DNA of 64,000 nt from Paraburkholderia sp041321145 (GCF_041321145.1 NZ_JBGGWA010000001.1:310001-374000), one strand, 5' to 3'; shown: positions 44,672 to 54,042, numbered from the stretch's first letter. Notes: generated by a model from the letters alone, not told the origin. A program made the numbers and translations.

Positions 44672-44860
44672 TTATTTGCCCAACTCGTATCCAATCACCC
44701 CGCCCACCACTGCGCCGCCGACCGTGCCGACTGTGCTGTGATGGGTCGCCTCGTTGCCGATAACGCCGCCCGCCGCCGCGCCGCCAAGCGTGCAGCCTGT
44801 CGTGAATGCCAGCAGCGCCAATGCGATCGCACTGACGCCCAGACCAGATCGATTCCGCAT
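44672..44860 (-). CDS. Glycine-zipper (OsmB-like) lipoprotein
   Basis: A 62-residue lipoprotein. The signal peptide is MRNRSGLGVSAIALALLAFT with lipobox TTGC (mature Cys at about 23). The rest is a glycine-zipper pair (GGAAAGGVIGNEATHH and GGAVVGGVIGYELGK), the OsmB/SlyB-like motif that packs in the outer membrane. GAGGTGACACC before the ATG at 44860 fixes the start; an upstream Met at 44908 is not needed. Proteins of this type respond to envelope or osmotic stress in other species. Confidence 0.85.
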   Translation of the reverse strand: MRNRSGLGVSAIALALLAFTTGCTLGGAAAGGVIGNEATHHSTVGTVGGAVVGGVIGYELGK

Positions 44861-45094
44861 GGTGTCACCTCGGATGTTTGTCGATACCACCGTTTCAGCA
44901 AACCCCATGCCGCGTCCGTATTACGAGTGTCCGTAGGGCGTGCGATCCGCCGCCGCGCGGGCGCTGAAACGGGTTTGCTCGAGTTATCCGTGCTTGTTAG
45001 ACTGGCTCTCGCAAACTAAACGCAAGCGCGCTTTTGCCGTCGTATGCCTGCCTGCCGGGCGCCGACGTCCGCGGCGCGATCAATCGGAGACGCT

Positions 45095-45448
45095 ATGTCC
45101 TACATGCTGCTTATCGTCGAACCCCCGCATCAACGCATCGAACGCGGCGAGCACGCGGGGCGCGAGGTCTACGATCAGATGGTACGTTTTGCCGCCGACC
45201 TCAAGGAGCGCGGCAAACTGCTCGCCGCCGAATCGCTGACCTCGTCCAGTGACGCTGTGCGCGTGCAGGTGCGCGACGGTCAGCCGAAGCTGCTCGACGG
45301 CCCCTTCGCCGAAGCCAAGGAAATGATCGGTGGCTTTTTCCTGCTCAATTGTGAAACCCGTGAAGAAGCGGTGGCGATTGCGCAAGCCTGCCCGGCGGCG
45401 TCGTGGTGCACCGTTGAAGTCCGCAAACTCGGGCCGTGTTTCGAGTAA
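45095..45448 (+). CDS. DGPF/YCII-domain protein (ECF42 partner)
   Basis: A 117-residue YCII-related protein with the DGPF signature (LLDGPFAEAKEMIGGFF). The fold is a ferredoxin-like alpha/beta dimer. Such proteins are the usual genomic partners of group ECF42 sigma factors, one of which is encoded three genes downstream. CGGAGA precedes ATG 45095; the longer frame from 45044 is unlikely. It is the first of two DGPF proteins here. The biochemical role is unknown. Confidence 0.88.
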   Translation: MSYMLLIVEPPHQRIERGEHAGREVYDQMVRFAADLKERGKLLAAESLTSSSDAVRVQVRDGQPKLLDGPFAEAKEMIGGFFLLNCETREEAVAIAQACPAASWCTVEVRKLGPCFE

Positions 45449-45597
45449 GCGGGTTCGTACATTTTCTGCTGTTCATATGGGGTTTTCCCTGGCATAGCGA
45501 CAGATGTGTCGATCCGGCCGCGCATCGCTCGTCGTGTGAGTAAGGGGCCAGCAAACAGGCGACGGCTTTCGAACTCACAACCCAAGGAGCAATTGCG

Positions 45598-46011
45598 ATG
45601 CGGTTCATGATCATAGTGAAGGCGACAGCCGTCAGCGAAGCCGGCGGGATGCCGGACGAATCCCTGATGGCCGCCATGGGCACGTATCACGAGGAACTGG
45701 CCAAGGCCGGCGTGCTGCTCGACGCAACGGGCTTGCAACCGAGCTCGAAAGGCTGGCGCGTCCGCTACAGCGGCGGCAAGCGCACGGTAATCGACGGTCC
45801 GTTCGCGGAAACCAAGGAACTGATTGCCGGTTACACGCTGATCCAGGTCCGCTCTCGCGAAGAAGCGATGGAGTGGGCGCGGCGCTTTCCCGCACCGTTC
45901 GGCGAACAGGCCGACGGCGAAATCGAAGTGCGGCAGTTGTTCGAACTCGAAGACTTCGAACCGGGCCCCGAAGTGGATCGCTTCCGTGAACTGAACGCGA
46001 CCAAGCGTTGA
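45598..46011 (+). CDS. DGPF/YCII-domain protein, second copy
   Basis: A 137-residue YCII/DGPF protein, with IDGPFAETKELIAGYTLIQV as its signature and EIEVRQLFELEDF near the end. It differs from the first copy in length and has an extended C-terminus ending in a basic helix. AAGGAGCAATTGCG before the ATG is a strong ribosome site. It is 150 bases downstream of the first DGPF gene and 66 upstream of the VOC gene, consistent with one operon. Confidence 0.9.
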   Translation: MRFMIIVKATAVSEAGGMPDESLMAAMGTYHEELAKAGVLLDATGLQPSSKGWRVRYSGGKRTVIDGPFAETKELIAGYTLIQVRSREEAMEWARRFPAPFGEQADGEIEVRQLFELEDFEPGPEVDRFRELNATKR

Positions 46012-46077
46012 TCCTGACGCCGATCAGAGGGCGCCGCCGAGCGTGACGCCGCCGCCATCCGGCACACAACCCGATCA

Positions 46078-46497
46078 ATGGATTCCATCATGCATAAGCA
46101 AATCTACGTCAATCTCGCCGTCGACAATCTCGAACGGTCGAAAGCCTTTTTCAGCGCGATCGGTTTCAGTTTCGAGCCGCAATTCACCAACGAGCAGGCC
46201 GCGTGTCTGATCCTCGGCGAGAACCTCTACGCGATGCTGCTGGTCAAGGACTTGTTCCAGTCCTTCACGCGCAAGTCGCTTTGCAATCCAAAGGAAAGCA
46301 CCGAGGCGCTGTTGGGCCTGTCCTGCGAGAGCCGTGGCGAGGTGGATGCGCTGGTCGCGAAGGCGCTCGCCGCAGGCGGCGCGGCTCCGCGTGCGCCACA
46401 AGACTACGGTTTCATGTACGGGCACGGCTTCGAAGATATCGACGGGCACATCTGGGAACTGATCTACATGGACCCGAACGCCAAGGCAGCAGGCTGA
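46078..46497 (+). CDS. VOC family (glyoxalase-fold) protein
   Basis: A 139-residue vicinal-oxygen-chelate protein. Two beta-alpha-beta-beta-beta modules are recognisable, starting IYVNLAVDNLERSKAFFSAI and ending GHGFEDIDGHIWELIYMD, with the Glu/His metal-ligand positions. It most resembles lactoylglutathione-lyase-like proteins of unknown substrate that travel with ECF42 genes. Two in-frame Met codons (46078 and 46090) are possible starts. It precedes the sigma factor gene by four bases. Confidence 0.9.
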   Translation: MDSIMHKQIYVNLAVDNLERSKAFFSAIGFSFEPQFTNEQAACLILGENLYAMLLVKDLFQSFTRKSLCNPKESTEALLGLSCESRGEVDALVAKALAAGGAAPRAPQDYGFMYGHGFEDIDGHIWELIYMDPNAKAAG

Positions 46498-46501
46498 GGC
46501 C

Positions 46502-47776
46502 GTGACGACACCGGCCACCCACCGTGCCATCGAGGCAGTCTGGCGGATCGAATCCGCCAAGGTCATCGCTCACGTCGCGCGGATCGTGCGTGACGTGGGA
46601 CTCGCCGAAGAGTTGGCGCAGGACGCGCTGGTGGCGGCCCTTGAACATTGGCCCGGCGCGGGTGTGCCCGATAACCCAGGAGCATGGCTGATGGCGACCG
46701 CGAAGAACCGCGCGCTCGACCGCTTGCGCCAGGAAGCGTTGCATGCCCGCAAGCGTGAAGAGCTGGGTCATGATCTCGACGCATTGGAGGCCCACCTCGT
46801 GCCGGATTTCGTCGATGCCCTCGACGCCGCACGCGCCGACGATATCGGCGACGATCTGCTGCGGCTGGTGTTCACTGCGTGTCACCCGGTGTTGTCCACC
46901 GACGCACGCGTCGCGCTGACCCTGCGCCTGCTCGGCGGCCTCACCGCGGACGAAATCGCGCGCGCGTTTCTTGTGCCGGAACCGACCATCGCACAGCGCA
47001 TCGTGCGGGCCAAGCGCACGCTGTCGGCGGCCAAGGTGCCGTTCGAGGTGCCGCAGGCGGACGCGCGTGCGCCGCGGCTCGCGTCGGTCTTGCAGGTGAT
47101 CTATCTGATTTTCAACGAAGGTTATTCGGCCACGGCCGGCGACGACTGGATGCGTCCGGCGCTTTGCGAGGAGGCGCTGCGGCTTGGGCGTGTATTGAGC
47201 GGGCTCGTGCCTGGCGAGAGCGAAGTGCACGGCCTCGTCGCGTTGATGGAAATTCAGGCGTCGCGCACGCACGCGCGCACCGACGCCGATGGCAGGCCGG
47301 TGCTGCTGCTCGACCAGGACCGCAGCCGCTGGGACCCGCTCCTGATCCGCCGCGGGCTGGCCGCGCTCGGCACTTCGCACGCATTGGGTGGTGCGAGCGG
47401 CCCGTATGCGTTGCAGGCGGCGCTGGCCGCGTGCCATGCGCGCGCTCGCCGTGCCGGGGATACCGACTGGGCGCGGATTGTCGCGTTGTATGACGCGTTG
47501 GCGCAGGTAGCGCCTTCACCGGTGGTCGAGCTGAATCGAGCCGTGGCGGTCGGTATGGCGTTCGGGCCGGCCGCCGCTCTGGAAATCGTCGATGCGCTCG
47601 CGGCCGATGCAGCGCTCGCGAACTATCACTGGCTGCCGAGCGTGCGCGGCGATCTGCTGGCGAAGCTAGGGCGCATGGACGCGGCTCGCGCGGAATTCGA
47701 ACGCGCCGCGGCCATGACGCGCAACGCGCGCGAGCGCGAGTTGTTGCTCGCGCGCGCGCGTGGCCTCGCGCATTGA
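46502..47776 (+). CDS. ECF42-type RNA polymerase sigma factor with C-terminal extension
   Basis: A 424-residue extracytoplasmic-function sigma factor. Region 2 (VARIVRDVGLAEELAQDALV, GAWLMATAKNRALDRLRQ) and region 4 (LTLRLLGGLTADEIARAFLV, EPTIAQRIVRAKRTL) occupy the first 170 residues. A long C-terminal extension of about 240 residues, TPR-like in character (ALYDALAQVAPSPVVELNRA), is the hallmark of group ECF42, for which no anti-sigma factor is encoded nearby. None is seen here either. It starts at GTG 46502 after GAGGCC and probably controls the operon it closes, together with the DGPF and VOC genes. Confidence 0.9.
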   Translation: MTTPATHRAIEAVWRIESAKVIAHVARIVRDVGLAEELAQDALVAALEHWPGAGVPDNPGAWLMATAKNRALDRLRQEALHARKREELGHDLDALEAHLVPDFVDALDAARADDIGDDLLRLVFTACHPVLSTDARVALTLRLLGGLTADEIARAFLVPEPTIAQRIVRAKRTLSAAKVPFEVPQADARAPRLASVLQVIYLIFNEGYSATAGDDWMRPALCEEALRLGRVLSGLVPGESEVHGLVALMEIQASRTHARTDADGRPVLLLDQDRSRWDPLLIRRGLAALGTSHALGGASGPYALQAALAACHARARRAGDTDWARIVALYDALAQVAPSPVVELNRAVAVGMAFGPAAALEIVDALAADAALANYHWLPSVRGDLLAKLGRMDAARAEFERAAAMTRNARERELLLARARGLAH

Positions 47777-47830
47777 TGAATGCAGTGACCGGCGCCGCGC
47801 CGGGTGTAATCGTTAGCGTTGCGCGTCGCC

Positions 47831-48520
47831 TCAGGCGGCGCAGGCCAGCAGAAGATAGAACTCGCGCGGGCCGAATTCTTGTGGCGGATCGAGCAGTGGT
47901 TCGACGTAGCGCGTGATGCCGATCCGCTCGAAACCGGCCGCAATGCATGCGGCTTCCAGCGCGGCTGCATCGTCGATGGTGAAGCCGTATTTGGCGAATG
48001 CCATCTCCTTGGCTGCCTCAGGCGTGATGGCCGCGATCACCAACATGCCGCCCGCGCGCAACACGCGATGGATTTCCTTCAGACCGCCGACCAGGTCGGG
48101 CCAGAAATACGTGGTGTTGATCGCAATGGCTTTGTCGAACGAGCCTGGCGCGAACGGCAAGGACATGACGTCGGCGATTTCGAGCCATACGTGGCCATCG
48201 CGGACGAAGGACGCATTGTGGCGGCGCGCCTCGGCGATCATGGTCGGCGATATATCGATGCCGGTGAAGCGGAGTCCTGCCGCCTGATCCAGCACCGACG
48301 CGATATGGCCGCCGTTGCCCAGACCGATCTCAAGAATCCGCTCATTCGCGCGCAGGTCGAGCAGATCGAAGGATGCGTCGATAACGGCCAGATTCGAGCG
48401 TTCCAGCATGTTGCCGACTGCCACGCCGATTTCGCCAGACGGGCAGCCGAGTTGCGGAAGCATCACGCTTTCGTCGAGGTTGGCGATCAGGTCGCTTTCA
48501 GCGTTGGGGGATGCATTCAC
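47831..48520 (-). CDS. Class I SAM-dependent methyltransferase
   Basis: A 229-residue methyltransferase with a Rossmann-type SAM domain. Motif I is ILEIGLGNGGHI (about 62-73), then FTGIDISPTMIAEARR, and a post-motif IADVMSLPFAPGSFDKAIA; a further FWPDLVGGLKEIHRVLRAGG is typical of small-molecule methyltransferases such as UbiE-like proteins. GGAGG is seen before the ATG. It is convergent with the ECF42 operon and transcribed from its own promoter; the substrate is unknown. Confidence 0.9.
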   Translation of the reverse strand: MNASPNAESDLIANLDESVMLPQLGCPSGEIGVAVGNMLERSNLAVIDASFDLLDLRANERILEIGLGNGGHIASVLDQAAGLRFTGIDISPTMIAEARRHNASFVRDGHVWLEIADVMSLPFAPGSFDKAIAINTTYFWPDLVGGLKEIHRVLRAGGMLVIAAITPEAAKEMAFAKYGFTIDDAAALEAACIAAGFERIGITRYVEPLLDPPQEFGPREFYLLLACAA

Positions 48521-48671
48521 GGTGAGTCCTCCATGACAGGTTGCGCCCTATACAGCGGCGCGGATGCGCGATGCGAGATCGCGGCGTCCTGAATTTATGT
48601 CATGAAAGTTGGACTGCCGAGCATCCAATCCACATGTCTTTGACCTACGACAAAGTGGAGTGCGGCGAGCT

Positions 48672-49250
48672 TTAGGCCGACAAGAACGCCACGGCACCCG
48701 TCACCACACCCGCTGCCGCGATGAGGAACGACAGGTTGCGCAGCCATTTCTTGCGAGTCAGCAACGTGATCGCACACAGGGCGATGGCAACCTGAATCAA
48801 CGTGGTGGCCTGCGCCCAGCGATGATGACCGTGCAGGAGCGCTTCACTTTTGGCGTCGGCGTCCACGACTTCCTTCTCGATCGCTTCAGCCTTCGCGCGG
48901 ATCGGCTCCTTCTGCTGCTTGTACTTGGCGACGTCGGCGAGGAACTTTGCGTGTGCATCGGCATTGCCGAGCGACAACGTTGCGCCAAGGTCCGCGAGAT
49001 TCTCTTTCTCGCCCTTGGCCTGGTAGTAGTTCCATTGATTCGATGCTTCGGTCTTTTTAATGGCGGCTTCGTTCTTGTAGTACAGCGCCAGGTTTTCGCT
49101 ATTGCCGCTTTGGTATGCGCACAGTGCGCCGATCGTCGCGAGAATCGCCGTCATCACGGCCATGCGGCTCCCAAAGGGATCGGCGTCGTGGTGGCCGGCG
49201 TGTTCAACTGCATGGTCGTGCGGACCATGTACTTCATATTCTTCAGACAT
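48672..49250 (-). CDS. DUF4337 domain membrane protein
   Basis: A 192-residue DUF4337 protein. The His-rich acidic N-terminus (EVHGPHDHAVEHAGHHDADP) is followed by a membrane helix (MAVMTAILATIGALCAYQSG), a long coiled-coil-prone segment in the middle and two C-terminal helices (TTLIQVAIALCAITLL, LSFLIAAAGVVTGAVAFL). CGGAGAATCGG before the ATG at 49250 fixes the start, against the longer frame from 49298. Family function is unknown; the His-rich head may bind metal. Confidence 0.85.
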   Translation of the reverse strand: MSEEYEVHGPHDHAVEHAGHHDADPFGSRMAVMTAILATIGALCAYQSGNSENLALYYKNEAAIKKTEASNQWNYYQAKGEKENLADLGATLSLGNADAHAKFLADVAKYKQQKEPIRAKAEAIEKEVVDADAKSEALLHGHHRWAQATTLIQVAIALCAITLLTRKKWLRNLSFLIAAAGVVTGAVAFLSA

Positions 49251-49396
49251 CCGATTCTCCGAGCGAAGCTTTTTTTGTGGGTTCCGGGCGGTGCGCATGA
49301 CGACGACCCATGCGCGTGCCCCAACTCTAGCATCGCGAGAGGGTACGCAGCTTCAAGATAGGTTTTGTCGCGGATGCCGGTGCGCTCGTGGTTCGC

Positions 49397-50341
49397 TTAC
49401 GAGCGATGTCCCATCACCAGCAGTAGCAGCGACAAGGTCACCACCGAGCCCACCGTCGACAGCAAAATCGTGCGCGACGTGATGTGCGCCTCGCGCTGGT
49501 AGAACTCGGCCAGCATGAACGGGCCGGTGCCGGTGGGCAGCGCGGCCAGCACGACAGCCATCTCGACCAGGGTGGGCGAGAGCCCGAACACGCGCGCCGC
49601 CAGCCACCAGGTCAGCGCGGGTTGCGCCAGCAGCTTCACTCCGGTCAGCAGCAGCGAGATGCCTCGCGCGCCGGTCTCGGACGGGCGCTTTTCCGCGAGG
49701 AACAAGCCGAGACTCACCAGCGCGCAAGGACTGGCCGCGCCGCTCAACAGCTTCAGAAAGGTCTCCGCGCTCTGCGGCAACGCGACGTGGGTGCTCGCGA
49801 ACAGCACGCCCGCAATCGGCGACACGATCAGCGGATTGCGCGCTAGTGAGCGCAGCACTTTCAAACCCAGCTTGTGCGGCGTGCGCTCGGTCTGCAAGCC
49901 GACTTCGATCAACACGATCGCGAGCGCGAACAGCACGCACGCGACAAGAATCGTGGCGATCGTGGTCGGCGTCAGGCTGGCTGGCCCGAACGCGATCATG
50001 CCCAGCGGAAAGCCGATGTAACCGGTGTTTGGATACGACGCCGCAATCGCGTCGACGCTCGCGTCGGCCAGGTGCCGGCCACGCATCAAACGCATGACGA
50101 GAATCAGCAGAAACACGCTGACGCACCCCATCGAAAACGACGCGACGAAGGCCGGCTGATAGAGCTGTTGCCAGGTGGCGCGCGCCATTGTGTCGAACAG
50201 CAGAGCCGGCAACGCCAGCCAGACCACAAAGCGATTCAACTCCGACGCGCCGTTCGGTCCGAGCACGCCGCGCCGACGGCATGCAAAGCCCGCCAAAATC
50301 AGGCCGAACACGGGAAGCAGAATCTCAAGGGTGGCTAACAT
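49397..50341 (-). CDS. AEC family transporter
   Basis: A 314-residue auxin-efflux-carrier family transporter with about ten membrane helices in two inverted halves. The NTGYIGFPLGMIAFGPASLT crossover segment and the second-half PTGTGPFMLAEFY are characteristic. Bacterial members export or import carboxylates such as malate, malonate or amino-acid derivatives (MdcF, for example). It has no adjacent metabolic gene to suggest a substrate. Confidence 0.9.
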   Translation of the reverse strand: MLATLEILLPVFGLILAGFACRRRGVLGPNGASELNRFVVWLALPALLFDTMARATWQQLYQPAFVASFSMGCVSVFLLILVMRLMRGRHLADASVDAIAASYPNTGYIGFPLGMIAFGPASLTPTTIATILVACVLFALAIVLIEVGLQTERTPHKLGLKVLRSLARNPLIVSPIAGVLFASTHVALPQSAETFLKLLSGAASPCALVSLGLFLAEKRPSETGARGISLLLTGVKLLAQPALTWWLAARVFGLSPTLVEMAVVLAALPTGTGPFMLAEFYQREAHITSRTILLSTVGSVVTLSLLLLVMGHRS

Positions 50342-50574
50342 CGGGGCAAACGGCGCGGGGCGTGGGGGTGGGCGGAACGAGCGATCCGCCAGCGTAGCGG
50401 CTTGCGTGGATACAATCCAGTACTGTTTTGTGCGTCCGACAATACCTTTTTTGCATCGTCATTCCGCGTGAGTGCGTCGTGATCGATACCAAGCCTAAAA
50501 AATCTGCGATCATCCCAGGCACCCCGTCAACGCTGCTTAACCCCAAAGCGTCCACGCCAACCATCAGCTCGCCC

Positions 50575-51111
50575 ATGTCCACCCGCCCCACGCTTCTCAC
50601 CACCGACCGCCTGATCATGCGTCCGCACACGCGCGATGATTTCCTCGATAGCTACGCGATGTGGTCCGATTCCGAGGTGATCCGCTACATTGGCGGCAAG
50701 CCGTTCACGCGCGAGGAAGTCTGGGCGCGCCTGCTGCGTTACGCCGGGCATTGGGCGATGCTGGGATACGGTTATTGGGTCGTGCGGGAAAAAGATAGCG
50801 GCCGGTTCATCGGCGAAGTCGGCTTTGCCGACTACCACCGCGAGATCGAGCCTTCGTTGATGAATACACCTGAAATCGGCTGGGCATTGGACCCCGCCGT
50901 GCACCACCGAGGCTACGCAACCGAAGCCGTGCGCGCCGCTCTCGGTTGGGCCGACGCGCACTGGCCGGACGGCGACACCGCCTGCATCATCTCGCCGGAA
51001 AACCAGCCGTCGCTGCGGGTCGCGCAGAAGTGCGGATACCGCGAGCAGCTTCGCACGACATACAAAGGCAAGCCGACCATCGTGCTGCGGCGAACGGCAG
51101 GCGGGACCTGA
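50575..51111 (+). CDS. GNAT family N-acetyltransferase (RimJ/RimL type)
   Basis: A 178-residue GNAT enzyme. LTTDRLIMRPHTRDDFLD opens the domain, IGEVGFADYHRE and EIGWALDPAVHHRGYATEAV contain the acetyl-CoA-binding strand and loop, and ISPENQPSLRVAQKCGY is the terminal helix. It resembles ribosomal-protein-alanine acetyltransferases that modify proteins or small amines. ATG 50575 is the best family-consistent start; upstream in-frame codons to 50428 extend the frame but encode no recognisable domain. It is convergent with the next gene. Confidence 0.85.
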   Translation: MSTRPTLLTTDRLIMRPHTRDDFLDSYAMWSDSEVIRYIGGKPFTREEVWARLLRYAGHWAMLGYGYWVVREKDSGRFIGEVGFADYHREIEPSLMNTPEIGWALDPAVHHRGYATEAVRAALGWADAHWPDGDTACIISPENQPSLRVAQKCGYREQLRTTYKGKPTIVLRRTAGGT

Positions 51112-51113
51112 GT

Positions 51114-51854
51114 CTATTGACCGCCTTCGCTCGCCGCCGCCCGCTGTCGCGCGACCAGATCCACCAGCCGTTCAACCTGCTTGCCCTGCGCATCGAAGTT
51201 GCCGGCATCGAGCCAGCGCGCATAGCTCGGACGCAGTGCGGGCCATTCGCTGTCGATGATCGAAAACCACGCGGTGTCGCGATTGCGTTCGCGATACACG
51301 ATCGCCTGCCGGAAGATCCCTTCGAACGTAAAGCCATACCGCGACGCGGCTGTGCGCGACGGTCCGTTCAGCGAATCGCACTTCCATTCGAAGCGGCGAT
51401 AGCCGAGGTCGTCGAACACATGGTTCATCAGCAGGAACATCGCTTCGGTGGCGATGCGGGTGCGCTTCAGGCGCGGCGAATAGGTGACGTGCCCAACTTC
51501 GATCACACCGTTCGCGCGGTCGATACGCATCAGCGCGAGCGTGCCGACCGCCTTGCCGGTCGCCAGATCGATCACCGCATAGTGCAGCGGATCGGCCGAC
51601 GCGGCTGCGCGCGTCAGATGTTCGCGATACGCGGCCAGGCTGTCGAACGGCCCGACATTCAGATAGGTCCAGTCGCGGCCATCGGGCGCCGAGCTGTAGG
51701 CCTCGAACAGGTCTGCCGCATGGCGCTCCACGTCCACCGGTTCGATCCGGCAATAACGGCCCACCAGCGGCTCCCGGCCGGGCGCCTGGGCGCCGTTCCA
51801 GCCCGTCACGGGGACGCCGATCGGCTGCTCGAACGCGTTACGTCTGGGTTCCAT
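51114..51854 (-). CDS. GNAT family N-acetyltransferase, large RimJ-like form
   Basis: A 246-residue GNAT enzyme of the type with an extended N-terminus (PVTGWNGAQAPGREPLVGRY) and C-terminal helix. Core motifs include WTYLNVGPFDSLAAYREHL, GTLALMRIDRANGVIEVGHV, RTRIATEAMFLLMNHVFDDL and EWKCDSLNGPSRTAASRYGF. CAGGAG upstream sets the start. It is divergent from the MocR-type regulator, which may control it. Confidence 0.9.
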   Translation of the reverse strand: MEPRRNAFEQPIGVPVTGWNGAQAPGREPLVGRYCRIEPVDVERHAADLFEAYSSAPDGRDWTYLNVGPFDSLAAYREHLTRAAASADPLHYAVIDLATGKAVGTLALMRIDRANGVIEVGHVTYSPRLKRTRIATEAMFLLMNHVFDDLGYRRFEWKCDSLNGPSRTAASRYGFTFEGIFRQAIVYRERNRDTAWFSIIDSEWPALRPSYARWLDAGNFDAQGKQVERLVDLVARQRAAASEGGQ

Positions 51855-51963
51855 GTCTGCTCTCCTGTCAGGGGTTGATGATCGTTTGGCTATGGTGAAC
51901 GATACGGCAAACGTGGTATGTTAAAAAGATCCAGTCCAATCGAATTTGATAGGTCCAGCCGCG

Positions 51964-53487
51964 ATGATCGAGATCATTGGCCCGCTCGCCAACCCGGTTG
52001 CGGCGACCACCGCCGGTAACGGCGAAAAGTCCGTGCCGCTGCAAAAACAACTGATCGAGCGCCTACAGCAGGCGATTCTCGCCGGGCGTTTGCCGGCGGG
52101 GTCGCTGCTGCCGTCGTCGCGGTTGCTGGCGGCGGAGATGGGCGTGTCGCGCAACACGGTGGTGATCGCTTACGAGCATCTGGCCGCGGTCGGCTACGTG
52201 GTGGCCGACAAAAAGGGCACGCGCGTAAGTCCGCTCTCCAGCCCGGCCGCCTGCGGTGAACCGCGGACACTGCCGGCCGCGCCGGAGGTGGCCTACGCGG
52301 CGCGCGTCGAGCAATTCGCGGCGACGCGCACCCATGCCGACAACACCTTGCCGCTGACACCAGGCACGCCCGCGCTGGACCGCTTTCCACTGGCCGCCTG
52401 GCGGCGTGCGCTCGAACGGTCGATGGAGCGCGCGTTGCCGCTCGCGCTCGGCTATGGCATACCGACGGGCGAACCGGCGCTGCGCGACGCGATTGCCGCG
52501 CATCTGCGGATGGCGCGCGGCGTACGCTGCGAGGGCTCGCAGGTGGTGATCACCGAAGGCGCCCAGGAGGCGCTAAATCTTTGTGTGCGGCTGTTCACCA
52601 ATCCGGGCGACATCGCGTGGGTCGAAGACCCTGGCTATCGCGGCGCCAAGGCCGCCTTCAATCTCGGCGACCTGACCATGGTGCCTATGCCGGTCGATCC
52701 CGAAGGCATCGCGGTGCCGCCCGAGGCGTGGCGCACGCATACGCCGAAGCTGATCTACACGTCGCCGGCGCATCAATATCCGACTGGTTCAGTGTTGTCG
52801 GTGACGCGCCGTCTGGAGCTGATCGCGCAGGCGCGCCGCCATGGCGCCTGGCTAATCGAAGACGATTACGACGGCGAATTTCGCCACACCGGCGAGCCGA
52901 TCGCCAGCATGCAAGGACTGGTCGAGGACGCGCCGGTGTTGTATGTCGGCTCATTCAGCAAAACGATGTTTCCGGCACTGCGTATCGGCTTCGTGGTGTT
53001 GCCACGCGCCATCGCCGCGCACACCGCTGTTGCGTTGCAGGAAATGCTGCGCGGCGGGCATCGGCTGGAGCAACTGGCGCTGGCGCATTTCATCGGCAGC
53101 GGCGAATTCGGGCGCCATCTGGGCCGCATGCGGCGCTTATATCGTGAGCGCCAGCAGGCGTTACGCGATGCACTCAACGCGCATTTCGCGCCGTCGCAGA
53201 TTCTGGGCGGCAATTGCGGCATGCATCTGACGCTTCGCCTGCCGTCGCACATTTCCGATCGGACCCTCGCGGAACGCGCGCTCGCCGAGCGGCTCAATCC
53301 GCGCGCGCTATCCGGTTTTGCGTTGCAGCAGCGCGAGAACACGAACGGGCTGGTGATTGGGTACGGCAGCACGCCAGCGGAGCAACTGGTGCCGGCTGTC
53401 CGCGTATTGGCCGGGCTGGCGCGGGAGATGGCGCGCGAGCCGGGCAGCGGGTTGGCAAGTTCGATCTCCACCCGGCGCGGCGTGTAA
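51964..53487 (+). CDS. MocR-type GntR regulator with aminotransferase domain
   Basis: A 507-residue fusion regulator. The N-terminal GntR winged helix (LQKQLIERLQQAILAGRLPA, LAAEMGVSRNTVVIAYEHL) is joined to a fold-type-I aminotransferase domain. The PLP Lys is in SFSKTMFPALRIGF, and IEDDYDGEFRHTG is the conserved active-site Asp segment. MocR proteins typically regulate genes for PLP, GABA, taurine or amino-acid metabolism. ATG 51964 has only a weak ribosome site. It is divergent from the GNAT gene and from its 109-base shared intergenic region with AT-rich sequence (TGTTAAAAAGATCCAG near 51918). Confidence 0.9.
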   Translation: MIEIIGPLANPVAATTAGNGEKSVPLQKQLIERLQQAILAGRLPAGSLLPSSRLLAAEMGVSRNTVVIAYEHLAAVGYVVADKKGTRVSPLSSPAACGEPRTLPAAPEVAYAARVEQFAATRTHADNTLPLTPGTPALDRFPLAAWRRALERSMERALPLALGYGIPTGEPALRDAIAAHLRMARGVRCEGSQVVITEGAQEALNLCVRLFTNPGDIAWVEDPGYRGAKAAFNLGDLTMVPMPVDPEGIAVPPEAWRTHTPKLIYTSPAHQYPTGSVLSVTRRLELIAQARRHGAWLIEDDYDGEFRHTGEPIASMQGLVEDAPVLYVGSFSKTMFPALRIGFVVLPRAIAAHTAVALQEMLRGGHRLEQLALAHFIGSGEFGRHLGRMRRLYRERQQALRDALNAHFAPSQILGGNCGMHLTLRLPSHISDRTLAERALAERLNPRALSGFALQQRENTNGLVIGYGSTPAEQLVPAVRVLAGLAREMAREPGSGLASSISTRRGV

Positions 53488-53632
53488 GTTTTTACGTTTG
53501 TCCGCGTGCCCTATGTCGCGCTATCGTGTCGCTTATGCGCGGCGATTTTGAAGTGCGCGACATCGACGAATCGCCCGCAGAGCATGCCCAGCGCACTGCC
53601 TTGCAACATCGCGTGGCGTGCGGCGTGAGCCT

Positions 53633-53650
53633 GCCGGGCCTTTGCCCGGC
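53633..53650 (+). terminator. Hairpin after the MocR gene
   Basis: GCCGGGC (53633-53639) pairs with GCCCGGC (53644-53650) over a four-base CTTT loop. It lies between the MocR gene and the next hypothetical gene; no T-run is present. Confidence 0.4.
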
Positions 53651-53709
53651 TCGGGCATGAAGAATGCCTTGGTTGTGGTTATCTATGACGATCTATCTGC
53701 GGAGACGAC

Positions 53710-54042
53710 ATGAAGGAAATCGAACCGACCACGTGGTTTGAGCTTGCCGCCCATACGCCTGTCCGGGAAGGCTGGTATGAGGTGCAGTTGACCAGCGGGG
53801 ATACAGCGTTTGCGAAATTTGGCGACGGGATATGGACTGAGAAACCGTTGCTGGTCTTTACGCACTGGCGTGGCCTTTCGGCGGACCCGTCGAAAGCTGC
53901 GGAAGGCGAGGCTGAATCGATCGGCGCGGAAGCCACCGCGGCTCAGGGCGTACGCGCCGCATGGAATGCGTTTTTCCCAGGACTCGGCGAAGAACAGCAC
54001 AAACCGCTGGATGCTGTGCCGAACGGTAAGGCCCCGCATTGA
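53710..54042 (+). CDS. Conserved hypothetical protein (110 aa)
   Basis: A 110-residue soluble protein with short beta-strands (GWYEVQLTSGDTAFAKFGDG), a WRGLSADP turn and an Ala/Glu-rich C-terminal half. I do not recognise a family. It has a GGAGACGAC sequence before its ATG. It lies alone between the MocR gene and the convergent GNAT gene. Confidence 0.6.
   Translation: MKEIEPTTWFELAAHTPVREGWYEVQLTSGDTAFAKFGDGIWTEKPLLVFTHWRGLSADPSKAAEGEAESIGAEATAAQGVRAAWNAFFPGLGEEQHKPLDAVPNGKAPH

Noticed and set aside
44386..44763. Plus-strand frame after cusF
   Set aside because: Overlaps the glycine-zipper lipoprotein on the other strand and has shadow-like composition.
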